Assembly: GCA_017591395.1 (NCBI GenBank)
Contig: WEDG01001523.1
Location: forward strand, 124,001-188,000
Reading direction: 5' to 3'
DNA from: Schistocephalus solidus
Lineage: Eukaryota; Platyhelminthes; Cestoda; Diphyllobothriidea; Diphyllobothriidae
Length of the DNA: 64,000 nt
The notes beneath the pieces were generated by a model, which had not been told where the DNA came from, made no database searches, and saw nothing but the letters and a program-made list of their open reading frames with translations. This document shows positions 1 to 13,435 of this stretch, in pieces. The number at the start of each line of letters is the position of its first letter. Position 1 is the first letter of the stretch. Made by a program: the position numbers and the translations under genes.

Positions 1-800
1 ATTTATCGAAAAACGATTTAGTAGAACGAGGACTGTGGAACCTTTGATTTTCCACAGAAATTATATCCCTACTTTTTAGCGAAGTCAAAAAAACTGGTTA
101 AACGTTCCCAGTTTTTCCTTCACTTCACTATGGTAAAACGTTAAGTACACAGGCATTGGACAGCAAAAACCTCTAATTAGAGCGCTCTTTTTGAAAAGGT
201 AACTCATTATAGAATGTTGTTTAACTAATTATAGGCATTTATTTTTCCGGTTTTTTTGGTGAACGTTCATTTTTCATGGAAGCAAATTTTATTGCTTGAG
301 TGAGTCTGACAATATGAGCCGGACAGCCGACTGCATTATAAAGAATGCCCACAAAAGTCACGTCTTCGGTAAATTCTTTGAGAGTTTTACCAAAGACCCC
401 AACGGAAAGTATATTTATAGGCGGTTGACCAAAGACATGGAAAATCGAAAAAGATTCATCCCGTTTTCAAAGACTATCTGGAACACATTTTAATAGAACA
501 CACTTTTATAGTTATTAAGAAATTGACCAATAGAATATTCATCTGTATATACACAAAATGTTACGTCTACGATTGCACCTGACGATTCGATTTAAATTTA
601 TTAGTCAGTTACCCGCCTGTGAACATGGGAGCTTATGAAATATTATACTCCTGTGACGTCCCTATCAGCGCAGTCAAGGGAAATTTATGATTGCTTTGGT
701 CAAACGCACCTAAAAACTGTACAAACAAAAGGAAAACTGCCAAGTCTCGTAAAACGGTGTTGGATTATATACTATCATGTTAGGCTTCTTGTTGGTGGCA
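1..800 (+). repeat. dispersed repeat pair, copy 1 (cut by window edge)
   Basis: Collinear with about 3870-4600: TTTTTAGCGAAGTCAAAAAA, GGTAACTCATTATAGAATGT, CCTGACGATTCGATTTAAA, TCCTGTGACGTCCCTATCAG each have a counterpart there in the same order. Short ORFs inside are not conserved between copies. Confidence 0.6.
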
Positions 801-2150
801 TTACTTTTTGTTGTGCCATATCTATATGAATATATATGAACAAAACTCTGGAAAAGACAATTTTAAAAATAAATTTCTGTTTTCTGCATTTTTACTGGTT
901 TAATTGTATGATAAGACATATTTTGCATTTTAAAACTTCAGTTTACGCATCTTTATCAGATTTTGCACATTTACATAATTTTTATCTTTTCTAAAAAACA
1001 CTTAGCATTTCTAGACAATGAAATATAAATTATTTAACCGCAAAACGTTTTATTTTTACTTACGATCAATTATTTATTGCTGTAAAACGTTGGTGGACGA
1101 AGCGTGCACTGATTTCGCGTAACGTGCCATAACTCATGAAATCTAACTTATACTCATTTGATAAAATACCACTTCCTTTTGCCCTTTGTACTTTAAAAAT
1201 AACTTTTTTAAGAATGTTTCCATTTCTTATCATTTAAACCAAAATTGTCATTGCATGATCATAACGGGTCTCGAAAAGATACGCTGTATACAGTCCTTTT
1301 AATGTAAAACCAAGCAATGATCTTCAATATGAGAAGGATATCCCGGATGTCTCAGACAATTTTGGTTTGGTTGTGATAAATGTCGAATATTTTATTTACA
1401 GCATTGACACATTTATAAATTTGATCAATTATTGACGGATATTTGACAGTCGAAAAATCACGTAAATGATGAACATTTTGAAATCCAAATGTTACATGTT
1501 TGCAACTTTAACAGTTAAAGAAGACATAAGTTGATAACAGAAGTGAAGTCTTTCAACCTACAATGTTCTCCCTTATGCACATATAATCAAGTCGAATGAA
1601 TACACGTACGATGTTCTGGAGAATAATTCCTTCACTTAAGCACAAATAGTGAACCTAAGCATTGCTCTTATAGCTAAAGATATAATTCTTAAAAGTGTGC
1701 ATTAGGCTACTAATAGATTGTCTCGGAAAATGTTTTTACTAAGGGTGTAAACAAGTTTTCTCTTATGAACATTTGCTGGTAGACGTGACCTTCTGGTATT
1801 CTGGTGGTTCTAGCACATCGTTTGAGATGCGATAACAATTTGAGTCCGTTAAAACATAACTTTAAGCTCATTCGTGGTGTTGAAATAATAGATAATTTTT
1901 CCACAAGTAAACTGCTGAAAACTGATTCAATCTTGCAAGTTTAATAGACAATTAAGGCACGCAAAGATGGGCTGTTCTGCTCTGGCATTCACTGCAGGCA
2001 ATTATCCCTCCAATTTCCTTGACTATGCTATGACACTGATTCTGGAGATATAAGAGAAGTGAGTATACTGTCGACTGCACACAAGCCCACTTGCACAATG
2101 GCGTGAAACGCATGACCGTTTCCCTCCCTGTACCAACTTGTTCGAGGTAA
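800..2150. other. unassigned upstream DNA
   Basis: AT-rich with short chance ORFs only. Nothing recognised. Confidence 0.6.
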
Positions 2151-2155
2151 ACAGG

Positions 2156-2816
2156 ATGACAATTGTTATTTATTTCGGTCTATTTATTGCATGTGTCACA
2201 TCAAAACTACCAGATACTGTTCCAGAAATTTGCGTTGCTGTGCGGAAAAGATAAGAGTAAATGTTGTTGACATGCACGGCTTCGCCCTCTCGTCACATCA
2301 ACACACTACTTAAATGGACTAAATCAGATGCACTTTCCATCGATTTTTGGAATTTAACCCTCTGATTCAATGCCTCGGTCCAGCCGGGAAAAACTGTAAG
2401 CCACTATATGAGCGACAGTAAGAACTTGTACTGTTCTCATGGCTGCTAGGACCGAATTGCCTACAAGGAAACCAACTGGGTTCGCGTAGAGCAGGCGCAA
2501 GTGGGTAGTTGGCCTTTATCTTTCACTGTGAGCCCCACCCATTTGCTAGTGTCACGCCATTATTTAGCCTCAGAATGATGTAGGTTTGGAAGGACCGGTG
2601 CAATAGGTACTGTGCAAGTAGGCTTTTGTCGATGTTGCACCTACGTCTGTGAATTGAACGTTAACATTTGCACTTTCAGACGAGCAGGCTCTAGTCATTT
2701 TCATCGTTATTTTGATATCGTCCATATTCGTCATCACTCTTTGCATGCGTTTTCATCGCTGCAGCTCATGTCTGAGTCCATGCTGTAATAAGCAGAAAGC
2801 TCGCAGAGGGTATTGA
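2156..2816 (+). CDS. speculative small type I membrane protein, three exons
   Basis: Three short pieces line up in order. ATG 2156 opens MTIVIYFGLFIACVTS, a good signal peptide, then KLPDTVPEICVAV before a TAA at 2252; an AG lies one base upstream of the ATG. 2328-2395 reads TFHRFLEFNPLIQCLGPAGK and ends phase 1 at AACT|GTAAGC. 2680-2816 follows GCACTTTCAG, phase 1, reading EQALVIFIVILISSIFVITL (a transmembrane helix), then CMRFHRCSSCLSPCCNKQ and a basic end at TGA 2814-2816. The 2395/2680 junction is in frame; the link from the first piece to 2328 has no convincing donor. T-rich DNA yields hydrophobic codons by chance, so this stays weak. Confidence 0.25.
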
Positions 2817-3869
2817 GCAAGTTTGAAACGGGGTTTCGAAAGGACCGTCTCTTGAAATTGTGCCTGCACAGCTAAAGGCTTTATCTTTCATTCCTAAAAT
2901 ACCGTCGCAACACCGATGAAATTATTCAAAGAATGAAAATTTAAGGCATCAGAAGCAAGGTCAGAACAAGATGATTTTTTTGTAGATAAAGGATTATCAG
3001 TGAGATTATCTGGGACTGCAGCTTTACATTTCTGAATCAGCTTACTTCCGCCGTGTACGGAAATGTCGACCATTAACGTAATATCTTGAAGAATCCTCTG
3101 TTGCTGTTTCAACTAAATTTCTGTAAAAGGTGAATGCGACTAAGAATAATTTCAGCTGATACGTAAGGACAAGGCTGTCTGCCAAGTTTCACGTTTTAAT
3201 ACTTAATACTTGGCACGACAATATGTGAAATGTTCATGAAGCACGTCGTACAGTAGACTGCAAAACTCATGAAATGTTTGGATCAACATTTGGGCAAGTA
3301 CTGTGACACAGTTAATGGAATTATTTACCTTCCGTGTCTAAGCTTTTAAAAGATGCAGTTTAAACGCTTGTTACTATGCATTGCTCTATAAAAAAAACAT
3401 AAATATAAGACGGAAAAAGATACAATATCTCTTTTGAGAGAACGGAAATACTTTGTCATGAGTTAAGGAAATCAGGCAATATCAGGCATGATAAATAACA
3501 TTGGTTCCAGAAACCCAAGAGAGAATTTAGTTTGCATTATGCAGTTTTGCAAATATTTTAATTTTCATACTACAAAAATAAGTAATACATTTGTGAGTGT
3601 GTACTTCGTTTTACCACAGTGACAATGAGTAGCTTCAATACGCATATGTATGAGAAGCCACGATATGGACGGGGTAGGCGAAAGATGTTTTGCCAAATTC
3701 TATTTACAGATGTCTATGAACGAATAGGGAAACTATAAACGGAAAGGGCAGGACTTTGAGATTTGTTCGGAAATTTGTTGTTTATATTCAGAAACTTGGT
3801 TGTGCATTTGCAATCTTAAAAACGCGACTCGAAAAGAAAGACAATACCACAACAACGCACCGATCAAGG

Positions 3870-4600
3870 AAAAATACGTGAGTTTTTTCATTTTTAGTAG
3901 ACATTGTATCCTTTATTTTCAGCGAAGTCACAAAACAAGTCAAACTTCTTTTTTTTTCTTGACCTGAACTTAAAAAGGGCTAAGTTCGCAAAATTAGACA
4001 ACAAAATGTATAAGCAAAGTGGTTTTTAAAGAGGCAACGCATTATGCAAGTTATTTTTAAAATCGAGCTTAGGCATTTTAATTGCCGATTTATGTTATGG
4101 CCGTTTATGTAACTCGGCAACGCGATTTCTTGTAAAGGTGAGTCTATCAAAGTGACCCAAATGGTCATTTGCATTAAAAGGATGTATCAGAACTCACTAT
4201 TTCAGTAATGCATTTAAGAATGGTTTGATAAACAAGAATAGAAAAAAAAACTGGAAAGCCTCACATACTTACAAAGCTTTCAAAGAAGATCTGACACGTC
4301 CTAATCCAATGGCTTAAATACAAATGGAGAAATTGAATAAATGAAAAATCATTTTAATATGCATTAAATGATGCGTTAAATATTTTACCTGACAATTCGA
4401 TTTAAAACTGATTAATCACTGACCGACCCGTCAGCGTGTCAGCTTATAAAATAAGTTTTTCCTGTGACGTCTCTGCTGGCGCCATCAAACGAAAATATGT
4501 TTGTCTAAGAAAAAACGCATCTTAAAAATGTATAAACGGAAGAATAAACCACAAATTCTATGAAACCTTGTTGGAATACGTACTTTCTGTTGGTCATTAA
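3870..4600 (+). repeat. dispersed repeat pair, copy 2
   Basis: Counterpart of 1-800: TTTCAGCGAAGTCACAAAAC, GGCAACGCATTATGCAAGTT, CCTGACAATTCGATTTAAA, TCCTGTGACGTCTCTGCTGG. Same orientation; moderately diverged and non-coding. It abuts the PLE remnant at 4690. Confidence 0.6.
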
Positions 4601-4689
4601 ATTTGATTTTCATGAATCTGCTGCTCACGGCAGCTTTGGCACTGGTCCCACAGCAATTTGCTGGGTCGCCTCAAGAATCCACTTGATAC

Positions 4690-4905
4690 TATAAAGGCTT
4701 GTTTCGTTTGGGCTTTCTCCGGTGGCAAACACATAGGCACCGGCTTATGAACGTCCTTGGATACACGATCGACATAAACTAGTCACGGAGGTAACGGGCC
4801 ACACGTGCATTCTCTGTCGCAATGAGTCTGGATGCGTTTTAGCAGTGTTCTCACGCAGCTTCACTTGTGAGCCACCGGTTGGCAATATCAGTAAGGAATG
4901 GCTTA
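4690..4905 (-). pseudogene. PLE reverse-transcriptase C-terminal remnant
   Basis: On minus: SCVRTLLKRIQTHCD, a one-base frame change, then ENARVARYLRD, a TAG, and FMSIVYPRTFISRC. This lines up with [14 protein letters not shown] ... [15 protein letters not shown] of the intron 3 PLE. Only this fragment is recognisable. Confidence 0.65.
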
Positions 4906-5354
4906 TAACTTTAAATACTCATGCATGATAACGATAATTTATATAATTATATAAATAATCATACAATGTAAAATAATAATAAAATTCCTCGCATTAAGAT
5001 GGAACCATGTTAGCAGTGGCCATCGTGACGGCAGTAACGATTTGATTATCAAATTGGCAGTCATGAGGTTTTCATCTTCCTGTACCATCAGAAGTCATCT
5101 TCGTTCATTCTATAAATTTTCTGTTAGGAGCATTGCAAATGACCGGGAAAACGTAACAAAGTGAAGCAGTGCAGTCGACTCAAAGGTCAGGATCAGCATG
5201 ATATGTGCTAAAAGTTTGCAAATATATTTATGCAGCCCAGTTAAGCCCCGAGTGCGCTGTCTGGCCAATTTAGCTCGAGAATATTCACATTCACTGACAT
5301 TCATTTATTGAAATGTTGGCGTAACATCCAGTGTAAGAGACCCTCTTGGAAATT

Positions 5355-5480
5355 TATGTTTGCTAAGTAGTACAGAAAAAGACAAAGGAGACCGCAAAGG
5401 CCATTTATGGCTTATTAACCATCATCAACCAGTCACACCCATCTTCATGTGCTGCTCGTCCGAAACTCAGAACCACGACC
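5355..5480 (-). mobile_element. SINE family B tail, inverted member of a pair
   Basis: The + strand reads GGCCATTTATGGCTTATTAA then CATCATCAACCAGTCACACC, the complement of the 3' half of the SINE at 38220-38519, including the AAGACAAAGGAGACC segment. Confidence 0.6.
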
Positions 5481-5534
5481 TGTTGATTTAAAATTTCCAT
5501 AACTTTATCGATGAGCAGCACACCAAATTGTTAT

Positions 5535-5665
5535 TCCCGATCACAACCGACAGGTCAAACTATCTCAATGCCCAGGGTAGAGCGTTTGACTCGATAGCCA
5601 AAGGTTTTGTGTTTTAATACCAAGTGGTCCATACCTGGGATTAAGCATCACTGACTGATGACGCA
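5535..5665 (+). mobile_element. SINE family B head, second member of an inverted pair
   Basis: TTCCCGATCACAACCGACAG and GGGTAGAGCGTTTGACTCG align with the tRNA-like head at 38325-38400, and CTGACTGATGACG with its tail. Opposite orientation to 5355-5480, 55 bp apart. Confidence 0.55.
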
Positions 5666-5699
5666 TAGTGTGCACGAAATGGTTAATTCGGTCACAATT

Positions 5700-7100
5700 A
5701 ACTTTTTGGGTACTAAATTATATGTTTGTTTCAAGTAATTAGGTAACTATCTACAAAGGCTCTAGATTGAGCAGTTAGCATCTTCAGTTTCTTGACTGGT
5801 GACTGCCACTTCAGCATTTATGTTTGTGTTTTTAATTGTGCACGAAATGCAGCTAGGTGGAAAACTTTGTCTACAGTGAAAGAGCTACTAATGAAATTAA
5901 CTTATTAGGAGATCAACGGGCGGTAACTACAATTTTGCAAACATTCCTGTGATTTATCAAACCGTGGGGATAAATTTTATTTGACCAATCTATAAAGTAC
6001 ATGACTGTTGGCGCGTGTGCATCCTCCTATCCAACGCACAGCTTAATGGCGAATAATGGGGTGATAATGGCATTGCAGTCCTGGGGTTTTCAATAAACTT
6101 CCTTCACGCTCTCCACCACCGCCGTAAAATCCTCCTTCATTATGGTTTCAACTTGAGCTTTGTGGCTGACCGCAGAATAAAAAACCATTCTTCGCCTTGG
6201 TGATTATTCTGTGCCACAAGAGAGCCAGCGCAAGTCTTGCCTTTTCAAGTAGGCACTGGCACATGCTGTGAAGACGTTTTTTGAAAAGGACGTTATATAT
6301 CAGAAGTGTAAAGAAAATAATTATACGTAAATTTGGGGAGCTGTTGAAGACTTAGAATGTGTCAGCCAACTCGCAGGCATCTTTAAAATTTTTCTATGCA
6401 TGTATTTTCATTAAAATATGTACCTTTGTAGCAACAGAACGTCGACGATTTTATACGTTTTATATTGCTTTTCATAAGCAAATTCCATGATTTACTCCTT
6501 ACTTCCCCCCTGGGCTTAACCTTCCGTAATGGCAAATTTAGCTGGTCTATAAGATTTTGGCTTCTGCGAATAGCGAAATTCTCGAACGATAAGTAATGCA
6601 ACCAATGTTTACCTATTTTATTAGTACTTATGACACGGAATGATAGCCTAAGCTCTGTTGTTTTTAAACCACAACAGCCATTAAGAGCAGCTTTTTAAAT
6701 ACAGGTGGGTTAAATTGAGACTGCTCTTCGGTCATTCAGTCTATCACGGTTCGTGAACGTTGAAGTTGGTCCGTAATTTAATATTTAATTCCAAGAGAAC
6801 TTATGTGCTTACTTTTGAATCAGTTTTGAATGTAATAGACTGTTCTTGATTGAGTTAAGAAAAGCAAATCCTATCGCTAATTTTTTGACAAGAAATATAG
6901 ATTTGCACCAAAATTTTGGAAAGTTTATGGCGAGTATTTACCTTTAAACATTATTAAACGTTTTGTTTTTAACAGTTTTCTAATACGACCTTTTTCGAAA
7001 ACATAAACCAGCTAATTAAAAAACAAATACTAAGCAAACTAAAATGCTGGAGGCATTCAATCTTAGCTGCCTGAGGACCTAATTTCAGTTGAACTACATG
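5700..7100. other. unassigned upstream DNA
   Basis: No gene, RNA or recognisable element; an ORF of 72 codons on minus at 6383-6601 has no coding character. Confidence 0.6.
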
Positions 7101-7107
7101 AACGTAG

Positions 7108-7420
7108 TCACACTTGCTTTGAAAATATCGCAAGGCAACTGAGGAGGTTTGGGCACGTCCACCGTCGCCATCTCACAAGCACATGACTTCTTGAAATGTT
7201 CGACCTTTGTTGGAGGGTTAAACTCCGGTGATGTGAAGGTCTGCATGGCCACTTGGGTGAGGTGATTGCAGCTCTTGACTGTAGGTCATGTTCTTGAAAG
7301 CAGGTGGAGACAAATTTTCCCGTTTGACGACAATATTCGGCATCACAGGCATCGCACAAGATCTTGTAAACAGCTTCTGTTTTATCGAGATAACCAACCC
7401 TTGCCTAACAGTGTTATACC
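7108..7420 (-). pseudogene. GIY-YIG endonuclease remnant, likely PLE
   Basis: On minus: KTEAVYKILCDACDAEYC then RQTGKFVSTCFQEH resembles the core VYKI-C-CD-YVGQTGR-REH, with the second tyrosine motif changed to YCRQTG. Downstream it decays. It may belong to the same insertion as 4690-4905 or a different one. Confidence 0.55.
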
Positions 7421-7729
7421 TGAGAGTGTAGGTTAGTCGTCAGTTTATGCACTATTCCCTATTTGATGTTTTCCACTTATGTCTTTAAACTAGTTCAATC
7501 ATATTCCAGATTTGAGTTCGGATTTGCCCTGTAGTTTTTTGGGAGCCTGAGTCGAACTTTCTTGTTCCTTTCCTTTCACCTGTTGTCGTTTCATGCAACG
7601 ATGGACAACATCTTTTGTGTAACCATTTTACGAAAATAACCGGTTAATTTAACTCCTATGTATTATCAATAATGACAGCCAAATAACAATTTATCTTTGT
7701 TTATATTTTAAGACATTATCGTTTTGCGC

Positions 7730-8300
7730 CAAAACTTTCGGTCAAAATAAACACAGGATATTCTTAGATAATTTAATTGATAAATAAGTGAAAAAGTAAT
7801 ATGAATATTATATTTTCCTTACGCAGAATACATGCAGCCTGTAGACTTGATACACATTATGGATGTTTTTGAACAATTATTTGGCAATGGCAGTAATTAT
7901 AAACGGAAACGCCTAAAAGTGTGAATGGTTTTGGGACAAAAACCTCAGTCAAAATAAACACAGAGGATTTGAAAATCAGAAAATTGATAAAAAAGTTAAA
8001 CAGTTAATATAAATATAAGATTATTCTTACGCAGAAAAAATGCAGCCAGTAGCCCTAAAAACAGAATGGATGTTGTGTTTATAAGTATTTGGATAATGTT
8101 GTAATTATACACGGAAAAAGTACAAAGGGAGAACGGTTTGGGACAAAAACGTTCGTGAACATAAATACAGGAGATTAAAAAATAAAGGTGATGATAAATA
8201 AGTAAACAAGTAATAAAAAAATAAGATTTTTTTACAAAGAAAACATGCAGCAAGTAGCTTTGGAACGCAGAATATATGATTTTTTACACATATTTGGGTA
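7730..8300. repeat. 207-bp tandem repeat, about 2.7 diverged copies
   Basis: Units start at 7730, 7937 and 8144 with exact 207-bp spacing. Shared landmarks: CAAAA...TCAAAATAAACACAG, TTACGCAGAA-ACATGCAGC, AATTATA-ACGGAAA, and GGTTTGGGACAAAAAC at the unit junctions. Copies are diverged; no promoter or ORF is evident. Confidence 0.75.
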
Positions 8301-11300
8301 ACAAGTTTTTTTTCGAAAGTTATTTTTTTTAAGTATGGCCCTTACGATAGATTCAATTTTCTACTGAATCAAAGCCGAAAGTATATTGTGATGCATGAAC
8401 CTATATGATTTATTTTAATTTATCAGGGTTAACAAATCATTGTTATTTTGCAAACTAAAATTAAATAACATTTATCGTGTGTAGTATTAGTAGGCGGACG
8501 TAATTATCGCGCTTTAATGCCAACATGCTCCATGAAGGAAATGCATGGGCATTATGGTGTACGAAAATGACTATTTCAACTCAAATTGACCTATTCGTTT
8601 TGAAACCAAATTTGAGATATTCTCTTCAAATTTCATGAAGTCTTCTTTACTGTTAATTCCAAAACAATCTTATTGCGCTGATAAATAGATAAAAATGGCA
8701 TTATAAATGTGTCGACTACTCTTCATTTGCTATAAGGGCTATATATCCTAAAAAGAGAAGGTTGGTACAATCATTGTCGTTACATCTTTTTAGATAAAAA
8801 GTAAGTTAGATGTCGAATCAAATGATGCTACACTGATGATAATGATGAAACTCTGGTAATGAGAAATAATCACATGTGGAGTAGTAGATGTCACATTTCG
8901 CAGCGTATGTTTATTTAATAGTCATAATTGTTTCAAAGAAAAGCGCAATTTTAACGCGAAATGGAACACGTAACAAAATAACACAAAAAATGAAAAGCTG
9001 ATGTAATACGTCCACAGCAAAGCCAAACCGATGTCAGTATCTAGCTGTTTGCGTTTATCAGGTTTTACTCTTCAAAAATTAACCAAATCTTCCGGTTGCC
9101 ATTTTTTTATACCGTGAAGCATATCCATGAATTTTGACCTTTAAATTGTTGAAAACAGAAAATGTATTTTTAATTTGAGTTCATTATTTAAGATAATTTT
9201 TCATAAAAGTACAAATTTGTTTCGTGTTTACTGTACCAGAATTCACAGGCATACTCTGTCAACCAAAATGATAGCTCCTAAATTAGGCTGAATCTTTCTG
9301 TACTGACTTTGAACAAAAATATTAGAACAGGACAAACACGTCTTCCTTTTGAAAACAAAACTGACTTATCTGCCGAAAAAGGGCTCCGTTTTTCAGTCGC
9401 GTCCTTTGCGAAAAATGGTTTCAGGAGGCGAGCCCGTGGATTTTTTTCTTATAGAAAATAAGCAATTCATTGTCAAACAATAATAACGTTTCATTATAAT
9501 TTCCGTCATAATGGTTAAACAAACCGAAACATAAGGGTTCCGTGTGTGCAAGTTTAATTATCTGAACCTCAATGCATTCGCAAAGAACGCATGGAAAACA
9601 TTTTATTTTAATCTGTGATGCCAATGATATCTTCCTAACAATTGATGATCATTTTTTTCTTGTTTATCAAACTATAAAATAGTGGAATGCAAATTCCGCG
9701 GACACTTTAGCTTTTTTGCGTGAAAGTTGCTATTCTGTGATGCACTAATATCAACGTGAGGTAATCTAGCAGGCAAGACGTTTGCGTAAGACTTTCGCCT
9801 TATGGTTCACGAGGCCAAATTACGCCAAGTTCCAATAGCCTACCGTTTGTCCGCATTGCATTTAAATCCCTTAATGTCATTGGTCGGTTTGGAACGAGAC
9901 ATTTTCCAAAACATCAGCATATCAGTTGAATGTGGCTTTTGACGGAAAGTAAAACACCAAAAATAGAGAAGCAGAATTTACTGAAAAACATAAATCTTGG
10001 CAGGATATCATTTAATATGTCAATCAAAAAGGCATTTTATAATGTTTAAAGGTAAGTCACGGTGTTTATTATATGTTAATAATGAACGCTTTTTCCTTTT
10101 TGTCTGTTTCCGCCTTACTATTTAAAAACATATATATTCCTGGTAGCAATCGTTTTCGTCAATTCTTTTAATACAAAATCTTTGTTCTGAAAGACAAAAA
10201 TACATTTTATACATGCCAAATACGTAAACAATTAATATAACTGATTATAATGGCGTAAAATATTTTAGGTCATCCAAGGAAACTGAGCGATTTGACAGTT
10301 TTATTAATAATTCTACTTTCAGTACCTTTATACGCACGCTTTTGATCATTTCAAACAAAGTATTTTTGGAAAAGCACGTTTTCCGCATCATGGGTCCGCA
10401 TTTATTAACTCTTTTGCTTAAGATAATCACGGTGGAATGAAATTTATGTATAAGCGGAACTGAAACGAAATTAATAAACAATATCTAGGTCAGATATATT
10501 AAAGGCGCCAAGTAAATTTGGCAAATCACGAAAAAGCACAAACGGAAGATAAACACAGTGAGATACGGCAAAATTTAAGTAATTGTTAAATAACTATGGG
10601 TTAATGTCAAAGAGTGAAATGAGTAGTGAGTTAAATAATTTTCCCAATATGTCTATTTAAAGGGATGAGAAACCAAGTCTTATCAAATCAACTGCTACTC
10701 AATCTTTTAAATTGTAGATTTTAATGTAGGAGTATGAAATAATTTTTGACTAATTCATAGCAATTTTAAACACAACAGAAAGCTGAATAATTTAAAACGT
10801 GATAGATGACATTAAATCTGATCATGAAGCGTCGGCATTTATTCGTTTTCAAAGCAAAATCCTTATAATTTGGTTTTGACTTTCAATGATCATCAGTGTC
10901 AAAAATAGGTTTTTCTAATTTTTAAATGCGTTAAAGGTTGAAGTACTGCACTATATATTTCGGCCAAATCAAACTTTGGAGTAAAGCTAAAAGTCAGGTT
11001 TATCCTAAGTGTTTATTTGTACCGTTTTACAATGGTTCAGCCAAATATTCCTATCATATCATACGGTATCTAAAACATAGCCATGCAGTGAGGAAAAATT
11101 AAAAACAAGAAGCAATGCATTAAACGTTCTTAGATGAGGTTCAACTCCCTTCAATGTGAATTTCAAATATTTTAATTACTTTACTTCACTACTGCTATCC
11201 AGAATAGACATGCATAGTTTTATTAAAAGTCACTGAGAGCGTCTAATTAAATGCTAAGTTTGCATGTGACATGGGGCCGCAGAACTAAGCGGATATTATA

Positions 11301-13420
11301 AAAGCTGATTTGACATCGAAGAAAATCAAAGATAGCTTTAACCTTTAAGTCATGTCCTGAAGTTCCAGTTGCAAGAAGAAGGTAGGTGCTCGTGACCAGG
11401 AGTAAATTCCAAGGAGACGGAATGCACATAAGTATCAATCACTCTCCACCACAGAATAAGCCAATTGTTGAAGAGCTTAAAAATTGCCACTTCTGTTAGT
11501 AAATTTCTGATCGCCTATGGTCACAAACGGGTAATTGTTAGTTTCAAATGCCAACTCACTTTTTGGCTCAAAATTCTGGGTACAATTTACAACTCGCGCT
11601 TATAAATACTTATTCCTAGACAACAATCAATAATGTTACTTATCCGAAATAAATAAACATAAGCAGTAACGTCTGCTGGCATAACTGCATCCTGTAGATT
11701 GTGTGTGGTCGGACGCGTGAATTATATGTTGCAGCCGAAACCTTACGGCACCAAACAGAGAACACACACTTTCGGTACGAATAACACATCTAGCCCTAGA
11801 AGCCATCCGAAAAACAGGTGGTTTTATGTCATTTTATAGATAAATTATCGCTCAATGAAGGGTTTGGGTTACCGTTAGCTTTCTGTGTATTTTTGGGGTA
11901 AATGGTAGGAGTTCTGTTATTATAGGGACAATAATTTAAGTAGTTATAATCGTCATTTAATGGGTCGAGTGTTTCTTTTATCCATTCCTGTTTACTGCCA
12001 CATATAAGTCATTGTTGCCAAAATTTCCAACTTCTCACAAATAATTTATTTCTGCTAAACTGTGGTACTTATAGCAAAATTATATGCTGTGCTCAGTTCA
12101 GTGGAATTATTAACTTAGATTCCCTTCCGTAGTTCAGACAAACAATGCTTCATCGTCGATGGTGGCCAATCATTACAGTTTTTTGTGATATCGACCGCTG
12201 TTATCTGGTTGCTTATTTCCAATATGATTTCATGTCATAACTTAGAAGTCGAAGCATTTCGGTGATGATTGAAATACATCCTCAGTTTGGTATTATCTGT
12301 TACCATCTGGAGTTGCATAGCACAAAATCTAAGCATTTAGATGACCATGCTCATGGCCTTTGATGCATTGACGCATGAATGCCGAAGCGTTTCGCTGAAA
12401 AAGGCAGCAATTAACCTCCATTTTGAAAGGGTTTAAGCATCGCTTAAAAGCCATTATGCCTGGCCTGCAGTCGTTCCGCTTAATTACCTCTAACGGGTAC
12501 AAAAAATGTGCTGTTCCTTTTTCTGACATCATAATGCTTAACTTCATAGTGACCTGAATTTACTAGCTTACTTGATATTTTGGACTGTATCACATCAAGC
12601 ATAATATTAAGCCATAGAAAATGTCATCTTTTTGTGTAAGTCTGTTTTCATATCGGTTGGTGTGGATTGTCCAAATGGAAATCCTGACGACGGGGAGGGA
12701 TGTGGAACTCTTAATATGTGCATAACTGTCTGTCAGGCAAGCTGCAATGGTGAGAAGCGCACATAAACGGAAGTGATAAATGAGAAGACTGCCTGAACAA
12801 CTGGTGTTCAAGAAAATTGAAAAACATGATGGTAGGAAATTTTGTATGTCTCTTACTCACTTAGATCAAACCAGCGAAAACTCAGTAACCCTGGGACAGC
12901 TAGGCAGCTAATTATTTGGATTAAGAAAGATGCAGTTATTGTGGATTAAGTATATTTTGGTGAGAGCTTTCTGTTTAAAAAATACTATCGCTGTTGTTTA
13001 TTAAAAAGCGTGGCATGTCATATAACTTATGACCTGTGAGACAATGTGATATTATGTATAATCCAGTTTTCGTTGTTAACAAAAGATTCATAACGAAATT
13101 GAACTTAGTCATGACTGACATTTTACTCATCTCTGAGACTCACCGTTTCAACTGATCAGATAACACGTGACTTTAGGAAGCGCAAGATCATCAGAGTAAT
13201 GTTAACGTGATTTAAAATCATTTAAGTAAGCTACCTGTGAAAGTTACGCAGCCCAATCGTCTGAAGTAGTAAATCGATAAAAGAATATGCTTCACAGCAA
13301 AAGAGTAATCACTCCAACAAACTGCTCAAAAGCAGGTAGAATATTTGTTCGTAAAGTGCAGATTTCCCAAAATACCCTGCTCAATTCACGGTAAACAAGC
13401 TGCTTAGACCTCCGGCTGAA
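8300..13420. other. unassigned upstream DNA before the Shaw start exon
   Basis: AT-rich throughout, with a slightly more GC-rich stretch at 12130-12800 that does not read as protein. The Shaw promoter and any 5' UTR exon should lie here or farther upstream but no core element could be picked out. Confidence 0.6.
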
Positions 13421-13435
13421 TTTTCTGTTTTGTAG
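13421..13435 (+). promoter_or_regulatory. splice acceptor 4 nt before the Shaw start codon
   Basis: TTTTCTGTTTTGTAG is a strong 3' splice site directly before GTAT-ATG. It is either the acceptor after a non-coding 5' exon or a spliced-leader trans-splicing acceptor, both common in flatworms. No matching 5' exon was identified upstream. Confidence 0.6.
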
